Assembly: GCF_002999335.1 (NCBI RefSeq)
Contig: NW_020312104.1
Span: 30,768-94,767, forward strand
Direction: 5' to 3'
Length of the DNA: 64,000 nt
From: Cyclospora cayetanensis
Taxonomy: Eukaryota > Apicomplexa > Conoidasida > Eucoccidiorida > Eimeriidae
Part shown: one piece after another, positions 1-8,936 of the stretch
Layout: the number at the start of each line of letters is the position of its first letter
Position numbering within the stretch: the first letter of the stretch is position 1
Position numbers and translations under genes: made by a program
The notes under the pieces: model-generated
What the model was told of the DNA's origin: nothing
Databases searched by the model: none
Seen by the model: only the letters and a program-made list of their open reading frames with translations

Positions 1-2200
1 TCTCATAAAACTGGATGGGTCTAGCTGCAAGGGCTGACACTGGTAAATGTAACGCTCGAATTACTGCTTGATAATCGTCACTGTAGGCTCGCCTATGCTT
101 AGACGAAACACCTAATTATTACAGTCGAGGCTCGTATGCTGATATGACGCTTTCGGTTTCTAGCAGAACGCCAGGCAAAGCTACATTTATGCACTTTCTA
201 CTACATTAGTTACATTCAAATAAGAATAAGTAATGAATCGACTACTTAATTTGACCGTACGATTTCTTTATACTGCAGTCAGATGCTAGTTCAACACAGC
301 AAGAATCGATGCTCTGCGTGTGGGCCGCGTCCAGATGTGTCTGCAACTAGCTGCGAATGCTTGGAGGGTTAATAAGGCGCAGCTATACGCAGCGTAGCTA
401 TCCCTATTCCCTCATGTTGGTGCCTCTGAAGGGCAAGGACAGGGTAGGGAGAGGGTTTTGTTGATAGACATCTGATATTATCTTCTGAAACTTGCATCGA
501 TCTGACTGCACAATGTCTCCTACGGAGATCTCAGATAGAGCGCTTCAGTTGGTGTCACTGCAGAATTCGATGCAGCTCTTCTTTGACCAGCCAATAGCTG
601 TGGATACAGTGGGGTGTCAGGCTTTCCACAGTGTGTGGTATCGATCGAGCTATCTGGTAGTTCGATAACCTGAGACTCTTTGACAAATGTCGCTAAGAAA
701 CCACCCTCTACCAACCAAAGGATTGGGTGATATCGAGCCTGTTGAGCTTGGATATTCCGGCCAGCGAGCTCTTTAAAGCTCAGAAGCTTCCAAGCTGACA
801 GAAGGCATGATTTTCAGCCAATGCAATGTTTATGGATGCGTTGAAGACGTAGTGCCGACCACAGAACAATGGCGTCACCTGTCTATTACCCACTCCGGAG
901 TAAAAGGAACAAGTACTTCTTGCGGCGTCTTTATTTAACTGGGAAGCAGTCCAACCGTGACCCTATATTCATTCAGATGAAGTCTTCTACCTGCGAGGAT
1001 TGATGCAGCTTTGGCTTTCATACACACCCTGACTCTTCGGGTAACGTCGATTTCATTCCAGCAGCAACATCTGGGAAAACAGAGATATCGCTATTCGGGG
1101 AATTAATCAATATATCGGCATATCAAGAACGGGAAATTTTCGGCTTGCAGTAATCACGACCTAGACGACCAGCTCCTTTGTCACCAGTTTGTGTGTGATC
1201 TAGGTGAAGCGCAACGTCAGGTGGTCGGAGGATGGCCTACTACTCAACAATTAAACAGCCAACATGTGGAACATCCTTCAACGATGGAAGAGTTCAGGTT
1301 TCAGGAGCAAAGAAGAACATCTCATGAGTCTTTGGATGGGAAGAACGAGCCAAATCTATAGTTAGAACCGATGAAGGTCGGAGCAGTGTCAACCGGCTCT
1401 GGCCCACAGTCTAGGACAAACGAGAAAGGGTTGGAAGGCCATTAGGAACCCGCGCCCACAGGCAGCCCGAGGCAGCCTGCCAACAACGCACCTCTTTCTA
1501 CTGAGGGATATTAGGTCAAATATTTTGGAACTGCAAACGCACGCACGAGCCAAAGAACTTCAAGACTGGCCGCAGCAGAAGCAGCCTACTTGGCGAGCAA
1601 TGTAGGTGTACCAGGAAAACGGAAATCACCACGCACGCTATAGCGCAGTAAACTAAAACAGAGCCGCCTTTAAAGAGCAACCACATGTAGGTGCTGCGTT
1701 CATGCAAGCTCAAAATTATGGCCAAGAATTGCTAGCGCTACTTGAGAATATGTAAGGTGAATCTGTTCTTCGAGAAAATGGCACAGAAGTGCAATCTGCT
1801 TGTTGTCCCACTAGAGCAGTCCCTAAGACTCAGCTATGCCGACAGACGGCAGATTTCAAGGATTGGCATACTAACGAGATTTACATGCTGCTTCGTCATG
1901 TAACTGGATCCTTTCAGCATGTCCGTGACTGTGAGCTCTGCCTCGGCAAGTTGATGGAATCCGAGGTTTGCCATGAGTGAGCCAACGGAAGGCGCACATG
2001 TGGCCCCAGCTGCACGCTGTTAGGCTAAGCTTTTCAGAAAGCTCGTGAAAAAACCGTTTTTTGGTCTTCTTCGCAACGCTCTTTTCATTCGTGATGAGAG
2101 CGGTAGATTCAGCATCACATGGTGACGAACACGTTTCCACGTAAGTGGCTTGACAAAGTAAAAAGAAAGGACGATTTTGAGCACGCATCTTGTCTTAAAA
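1..2200. other. repeat-poor stretch without a recognisable gene
   Basis: No open reading frame here is long or shows a familiar motif, and no CAG-rich exon, splice-bounded exon series or RNA gene could be seen. The base composition is balanced and lacks the trinucleotide repeats that fill the coding regions further right. Because a decayed retrotransposon pol follows directly, the right part of this stretch may hold the eroded gag/protease portion of the same element, but nothing in the translation confirms that. Confidence 0.5.
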
Positions 2201-2229
2201 GTCCATCAAGTGGTTCTGTATCTGGGCTT

Positions 2230-4530
2230 GCAACTGAACTTCTAGTCGAGGAACAGCAGAAATACACATATATGACGGGGAAATTCACGGATATCCTATA
2301 TAGTGAAGAGTTGTCAGCAGCCAAATCACCTGCGTGTCGTCCAGTGGACTGCAATAACCTTATTCCTGAGCCAACATCAAGGTACATTCCACTACACCGG
2401 AAATTCCCATAGCATGAAAACGAGACCGAGTGGCAAGCGGACTGCCTGTTGTGAAAGTCGAATTGCAGGCATCGAATATCGATGTTGGATTTGACCCGGT
2501 GTTTGTGTCGCAGAAGGGCAAAAGGTGGCTTGTGTGCGTTCTAGCGAGGCCTCCAAGCAGCACCCCTCACAAGCGGAAACTCCCAATGCCGAATACCGGC
2601 GAATCGCACGGCCGAGTGCATGCATCAGTAGTCTACTTTACATTTGACTTCACAGGCGCCTTATTACAAATCCCCATCCGATTTAGTAACAGGCACACAA
2701 CGGGGATTACATTCACATTGGCAAATTCGAGTTGCGCACTAGCAGCGACGTTACGACGTACTACGGACCCGTATCTTACTACGGAAATCTCTGTCCTGGA
2801 CTTGCTGAGATCTCTATGCCTTCGAATGGTTTACTAAAGAAAATGCAGGCTATGACATGGACAGAGAAGGCTCGCGCTGCAGCAAGGGCGCTTGTCGGTC
2901 ATAAAACTCTTCCCGTACTTGCGCACTCTAAAGATTAACTTCACTTCGAAGCAACAAGCGTTGCTAGTGATGTAGCGGTGAGCTCGATCCTCGTTAAGCA
3001 GACTTTGCCTCACCCAAACCAAGCAACAGTATTCAGTGCGGGGAAAGCAGATCTGTGCAATTCAAAAGGGTGTGAAAATACGACCATTTCCATGGAATAA
3101 TTTTACTCTTCAGATAATCCTCACTCTTTATTGTAGCTTACAAAAAATTTTCAACATTTTGACAGCCTTTGAGTTGCTCACTCGCTTGAGCGCCTTTCGC
3201 AGAACGATGTTATGATGACGTATATAGCAGGTATCGCCAACGTGGTAGCGAGCGCGCCGACCCACCCTTCCACTATTGTGCTACGGCATCGCTATTGTCT
3301 GCGATGCCCCACGAATGTTATCAAAATTGATCAGCCTTTATGCATCTGGTACCCATTCCTCTGCTAATATCGTCCAAAGAAGAACGGCAAAAGTGTGAAG
3401 GACTGGCACTATGGCCTACTGTGATCCGCAACACAGCGGGAAAGCCGTCGTTTGTACATATCGACCTCGCTGCGCAGTTCCATATCGAGCAAAACACCTG
3501 CTCATGCTTTTTCGCGACAGGACGCGATACACATTACAGTGAGAAGCACTCACTGTCCTGGCGGCGTGGGATGCGTCTTGTCAAGTGGATTTGCACTGTA
3601 GTGCCTAAATTGTCGCCAGCTGGGGTCGCGCAATTTATGCATGCATAATGGCAGGTGGAATAAATCGAGTACAAATGGCTAAATTAGAAACATGAAGGCC
3701 AGACTCGTGCTACACTGGCTGGGTCTTGAAATGATTTAGACCCATCTCCCTAGGGACCGTGTTATTCGACTGCTGGGGGTCAAGGGTCCGAAGAGCATAT
3801 ACGTGGCTGTCGACAGACTCAGCAAATGCGCCCGTTTCATCCCTTGCTCCGGCTAGGCCAAGGCTCAGCGAGGCTTTCAAGCAGTCTTGCTGCATCTATA
3901 AAAAAATCAGATTTCCTAGGATAATCATTATGACGATGGAGTTCAAGGATCTCTAGAGCGGTCTGGCGTCTGCCTAGACCACAGGTAACGACGACTGCCA
4001 AGCATCCCGAGGCAGATGGACAAAGAATGTGGCAACTGGGCTCTTCTGCAGGATTTGCAACAAGGCTCAGATGATGAAATCGCTTGGCATGATATTGTTT
4101 TCCTGAGTCGTTTGGTAATACAACGGAACACTGGTCTACCCGTTGCCTTCCCACATTCCAGGTCTCTGCTGAGAAGCCCTTCTCCCTTCTCAGCCTGGAC
4201 CTGGTGATCCGAAATGAGCAGACACGTTTAGCAGCAACTATTTTCAGATAGTAGGCGGCTAGTCCACATGAATGAATGCACAAAGCTCAAGAGAGTCAAG
4301 CACGGCGTTATGGCAAGCAGCGGTCGGGTATGTGTGTTTGTGCCTGGATATTTGCTCCGGGTGGAGCAGCAGCTTTACAAAGTCCACCTAAAGCAACCAG
4401 ACGAAGAACTTTGTGGCCAGGCAGCTTGGACTATTTGCGATTACTTTTTCAATTAATGCATGCTCTTACTCGATCTATTTCCATAAAAATGCTAGATGCT
4501 ACAGAACTGTCAACACTGGTCTAGGAAAGA
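2230..4530 (+). mobile_element. degenerate Ty3/gypsy-type LTR retrotransposon pol (reverse transcriptase, RNase H, integrase remnants)
   Basis: Short translated blocks in the order expected for a Ty3/gypsy pol lie on the + strand, separated by frameshifts and stops. About 2270-2410 resembles the linker before RT (a 'PxCRPVD...LIPEPTSRYIPLHR' block). About 2490-2740 gives 'GFDPVFVSQKGKRW' and 'YFTFDFTGALLQIPI', matching the RT fingers and the motif A region (F-x-D then a Q-I-P block). About 2850-3050 gives 'WTEKARAAARALV...PVLAH', matching the start of RNase H. At 3794-3843 'IYVAVDRLSKCARFIP' matches the integrase core (VVxDRxxKxxHFIP), and 3994-4023 reads 'TAKHPEADGQ', the integrase HPxTDGQ motif. 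RT-RH-IN order is typical of Metaviridae-like elements, which are known from Eimeria as chromovirus-like retrotransposons. No frame is intact, so the copy is dead. Exact ends and flanking LTRs were not found. Confidence 0.8.
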
Positions 4531-4550
4531 AGCGTCTGAGCTCTTCCAAT

Positions 4551-4615
4551 GTATTTGGGGACTCTGCCTGGCAAGGAAGTTTGTCACATAACGGCAGAGG
4601 ATCCATAGGGAGCTG
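4551..4615 (+). repeat. ~65-bp dispersed repeat, copy 1 (direct)
   Basis: This block contains 'actctgcctggcaagg' and ends in 'gaggatccataggg'. It is repeated with point differences at 5161-5226 in the same orientation and at 5319-5371 in reverse complement. It lies immediately after the integrase remnant, so it may belong to the 3' end or LTR of the dead element, or to an independent short repeat. Confidence 0.8.
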
Positions 4616-5160
4616 AATAAGGACTGGATTCTAGGATTTTCGATTTCTGGGGAGACTCAAGTCGGGAGTTTCTATTGAGTTGCATTAGGGGATGCCAGCC
4701 GCGAAGTTTGTTGGAAGAACAGTTACGGACATGGCTGCCTGCGGGGGAATTCGTTGCTCCGTCATTGCAACAATGCTAGTCGCCGTGGAAATTATTCCTT
4801 GCATTCCTTGGTGGTTGTCAAGCCCGAGCACATGAGTCAATAGCTACCTTGATCTATAATTATTTCTTGGACCGTTGCTGAATATTAGTGTTGAGGTGTT
4901 CTTTTCAATCTGAGTATGGACAGGCGCACTCAGACACACTGTCCCTCTACAATTCCTTTGGCCTATCTCAGCGATTAGGAATAGACCATGCTTCATGAAC
5001 CGGCATTACTTGTATGCAAAGATTGCTCTACGAGGTGCGGTGTCACCGTTGAAGTAAGGGGTATTTAGGCTCTCTTCGAACATCTACTTGTTTTCTGTCT
5101 TCTTGTAGCAGAGAATCAAACATCTCAGCGCTCGGGACAGCTTACGACCACGCCATCACA

Positions 5161-5226
5161 CATATTTGAGGACGCTGCCCGGCAGGGAATTTTCACATAT
5201 AGAGGCAAAGGATCCATAGGGCGGCT
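5161..5226 (+). repeat. ~65-bp dispersed repeat, copy 2 (direct)
   Basis: Second direct copy of the repeat at 4551-4615, about 610 bp downstream. It shares the 'gctgcccggcaggga' and 'aggatccatagggc' cores. With the reversed copy at 5319-5371 it makes an inverted repeat around a ~93-bp spacer. Confidence 0.8.
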
Positions 5227-5318
5227 GGCGGGCGTCCACTGATGCAGCGCACTAGAAATTCCTGACTAGTGTGTCCCCTGAGCTCAATAGTCCTGAAAAC
5301 CAGCCCTTATCCAGTACT

Positions 5319-5371
5319 CCCTATGGATCCTGTGCCTCTATATGAAAAAATTCCCTGCCAGGCAGAGTCCT
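5319..5371 (-). repeat. ~53-bp dispersed repeat, copy 3 (inverted)
   Basis: Reverse-complement copy of the repeat at 5161-5226, reading 'ccctatggatcctgtgcc' and ending 'ctgccaggcagagtcct'. The two arms could fold back on each other. Relation to the upstream retrotransposon is an inference from position only. Confidence 0.8.
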
Positions 5372-6907
5372 GTTGGTCTCGTCCTTCGTTCGTTGTTGGC
5401 TTATGTGTGGGTCTTCCTTTCGGTTGTCTTTACTTTAGCCGTCCGCGCACACAAATATATATCTCTCTTGCACTGTATTTGTGCTTTTGCCTGCCAGGGG
5501 AGCGGCGATATGGCTAGAACATTTCCGCTACCCTGCACGGCGTTGGTCTCGACGCATAGGTACAGAACACGAGGGTGTGTGCATGAATGAGATGGGGGGA
5601 GCAAAGCTTTGCGGGGTCAGTCACATGTTAACCCTTTATACTACTAGTTATATTAGATAAACAGCTAGAAAAGGTTTGACTATTTGCATTTTCCGTTCAT
5701 CTGCAATCGTTTTTGCAAAGTGCTGTTGGTTTGATGCAGAAACAATGTTCTCGCACCTGCGCGCTAGATGGTATGCGCAGCTAGCCGTGAACCCATGAAG
5801 TGCTTTGAGAGTGCAGCAACGTCCACCCGAAGCGTCCTTCTTCGCCCATACCAAGCGGGAATTGATAATTAATGCTCAGTTAGGTTTGTGTTGAATCTTA
5901 ATCGAAATATCTTCTACGGCGACCTCGGAGGATCATTATGTGAGGGGTTATGCACTCTACAAGAAATGAGATGTACGGAGGGACGAGCCAACAGATTCGT
6001 CACTGCTTCTTAAGTAAATGGAACCAGTGTAGTAGAAAGTGTTTGCGCGTAGCCTAGCCCGCTACAATCATAGCAACTTAGCCTAGGACGCAATGCGTAT
6101 GCCCTGGCATTCCATGGATAGCAGTTACGAATTATTTGCCTTCTTTTCGTCTCGACTGAGAGGAGAAAGACTCAAAACGACCATGATTCGCCTCTATTGC
6201 AATAAGGTCAAAGGATAGCTAGCCATTGTACCGCTCCGTTCCTGCATGAGGCTACAATTACCGACCAAGGCCCAGAGTAGGACACAGCAAAGCAATGTAG
6301 AGGCTCGAGTCTCAGAGGCCTCACACAGCTCTCAAGTATTGAACTGGTTTTAGCTTTCGGACTGTCTACAATGCACAAGGTGGCCACTGGTTACGAATTG
6401 GTGTGTGCTCTGTAGAGGCGTAATTCCTCAGGCACCGGGTGGGTGGGCTCGAGGGACTCCCTATGCTTCTTGACTCTCTGTAGCTAATAAAGCCTGATGG
6501 AAAAACAAGTAGATTAATTTAGCAGGCATTGGCACCGCAGCGTCGACAACACTACAGGCGGCATGCGGGCGTCATGGGGGCTGTACGAAGAGTGCCGGCG
6601 GCCCCTTGAGAGGCAACAGTGGGGATGACATTCGGCGAAACGAATATAGCAGCGTCATTCTACGTGCAATTTATGAATGCGTTTTGGGGACGCAAGAAGA
6701 CGCAATGAAAGCAGCGGCATATGCCCTGTCAAGAGCGTTGTACCTCCCCCGAGCCTCACACCCCACAGCATACTTCTTGGCGCATATTGCCGGTTGGTCT
6801 ATTAGTCTTCCTCTCCCTCCGTGTTTCTCTGTGAATTCTTATCGCTTTCATTATCCTCTAATTGTGGGAAACCAAGTCTCTGTAGTGCCAAGCGCCCTGC
6901 AGCGGAG
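5372..6907. other. intergenic region upstream of SNU13
   Basis: No coding frame with family motifs or phase-compatible exons was found. Several chance ORFs of 60-100 codons exist but carry no pattern. The last few hundred bases precede the SNU13 start and presumably contain its promoter and 5' UTR, for which no specific motif was recognised. Confidence 0.5.
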
Positions 6908-7837
6908 ATGACGGTCACCGAGAAAGAGATAAACCCGAAGGCGTACCCTCTAGCCTCTGATGAGCTTACCAACACCATCTTGGGAACCGTCCAGCAGGCC
7001 CACAGCTACAAGCAGCTGAGGAAAGGTGCCAATGAAGGTAAGCATGGCGTTGGTAGGAACCTCTTGAATACATTGCCGCGGCCTCCCTCGCCGGTAATGT
7101 ATCGCATGTCGCTTTTGCTTATGGAAGCGGCTACCGGAAGCGGATTGCATTAGCAGGCGGTCCTTAGGGCTAGAAGGCCGCTCTGGTTCCCTGGAGCGTG
7201 TTTACTCGAGTCATGTGTGTGGTGCACTGACACTTTGGAAGGTAGAATACAAGGCGACGTGCAGCAGCGAGAGCGCAGGAGCAGTAAGACTCTCAGGGAT
7301 GTTTTGGATGTGTTTCTTCTCCATGCAGCCACAAAGGGACTGAGTCGCGGCATTGCCGAGCTGATAGTTCTCGCTGCTGATGCAGAACCGTTGGAGATTT
7401 TACTCCACCTGCCGCTTCTGTGCGAAGACAAGGTGAGCGTGAATTTGGGCAGGCATAGAAGGGGAGGCTTTGTGGATACATCTGGTAGAGCTATGGAGGT
7501 TTGTCTGGCATACAGAAGAGTAGCGGGATGAAGGGCTGATGTTTGGAGTGGTTTGGGGAGATTTAAGAAGGATCCGGAGGGGTGCGCGGGGCTGGTAGAC
7601 TTTATTCTAAGGTTTTTGAAGGAGGCTGCGTCGTATGCACAGGCTTAGTTTCGCACTTGCGGTTTTGTGTTTCCTCAGAACGTCCCCTATGTGTTTGTGA
7701 AGTCTAAAGTTGCACTTGGGAGATCCTGTGGTGTCACACGGCCCGTGATTGCGTGCTGCATCATCAGCAGAGAAGGTAGCGCGCTTAACCCGCAAATTGC
7801 TGAGCTGAAAAACAGCATCGAAGCCATGCTCATCTAA
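6908..7837 (+). CDS. SNU13: 13-kDa ribonucleoprotein SNU13 / NHP2L1 (L7Ae family), three exons
   Basis: A 130-residue protein of the L7Ae/Nhp2 family that binds kink-turns in U4 snRNA and box C/D snoRNAs, so it acts both in the spliceosome (U4/U6.U5 tri-snRNP) and in rRNA 2'-O-methylation. Exons are 6908-7037, 7329-7432 and 7679-7837, joined in phase (1, then 0) at GT-AG sites. The start ATG opens '[16 protein letters not shown]', the usual N-terminus of this family. Highly conserved blocks follow: '[13 protein letters not shown]' spanning the first splice junction, '[15 protein letters not shown]', '[18 protein letters not shown]' spanning the second junction, and '[13 protein letters not shown]'. 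Length equals that of yeast and human orthologues (about 126-128). The gene carries no homopolymer runs, unlike most neighbours. Identity is certain at family level; SNU13 rather than the paralogue Nhp2 is supported by the RKGANEATK and LCEDKNVPYVFV blocks. Confidence 0.96.
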
Positions 7838-8936
7838 AGTCGCTGCTGCTTCATCAGGGCGTGAGACGGGATGAGGAAAGGCTGACTGCGGGAAGCGGGA
7901 GATGTAGCCGCGGCTCCTAGGGGTTAGGATAGAAGCAGCAGCAGCAGTGCGGAGGGCTTTGCTGCCATAGAAGGGGCGCTAGCACGTTTAACGGGGCGAA
8001 GCGCTGGGGGTGGAGAGGGGAAAGGGTTGCCTGGGGCCTATCGTCCAGAGCAACCCTCATGTTGTCATAGAGAGCACATCCGCACAAGGCAGAGCTTGTG
8101 GCTGCTGCTGTCGAGGCGTCGCCACATGTGCCCGGCAGAGTGGAGACGGCAGGCGGCGAGGGAGCCGCTTAATGCACGTCCTTTCCTGCGAGCTTTTACA
8201 AAGGAACTCAGGCTAGACGCGAGGGCTAAGGTTCCTACAGAGTGTGGGCCTACTGTGGATAGGGCCGGCTTCTTAGCTATAGTCGAAAAGGCGTTTGAGC
8301 ACTCTAGATGTGGTGGCTTTAGACGAATTAATTGTATCGACACCAAGTTTTAGGCTGATCAATTGCCAAACAAACGGATGCTGTTGTTGTACTCCCTTCT
8401 TCGAACAGCATGCCTGACGCGCTGCTGGTGCAGCTGTAATCGCTGCAAAGGGGGGGCGCGTACTGGCAAGTACAGCATTGTAGCTGAAGCATGTGCTCGA
8501 ACACTACCTGGTTACTGCACAGGCGGACATGTCTCTAGTAAAAACCGCAGCCCCTTGCTGCCTACCACACGACGTCCTAGTGCTGTTGCGCGACTGCAAC
8601 GCCAGCACACGGAGTCGGTCGTGTGGTCGGCTGTTTGGCCTACAGCCGGTGCGGCGGCGCTGTGTAGAGTGTGTACGTGTGTGTGAGTGTGTGTCTGCCT
8701 GAGCGCGCGTGCGCCCTCGTAAATGTTGTGCCATTAAGCAATACACCACGTGCTCTGGTCGCACGGGAATACGGTTCGGCGCAAGCTCGTGTGTTGTTAT
8801 TGCTGCTACTTCCTACAAGGCCGACGCCGTTGGCGCATATGTTTTCGGAGTAGGAGGCGCTTCGCTCGAAGGATTGGGAACTACGCCCGTGCAGCCGGTG
8901 CTGGTGTGCCGCTGCACACCACCTCCCCTCTCCCTT
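7838..8936. other. intergenic region between SNU13 and the Ala-rich gene
   Basis: The stretch holds CAG-rich and GT-rich patches (a short TGTG run near 8670-8696) and chance ORFs on both strands. No exon chain or domain was recognised. It contains the 3' ends of two convergent genes (SNU13 on + and the gene ending at 8937 on -). Confidence 0.5.
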
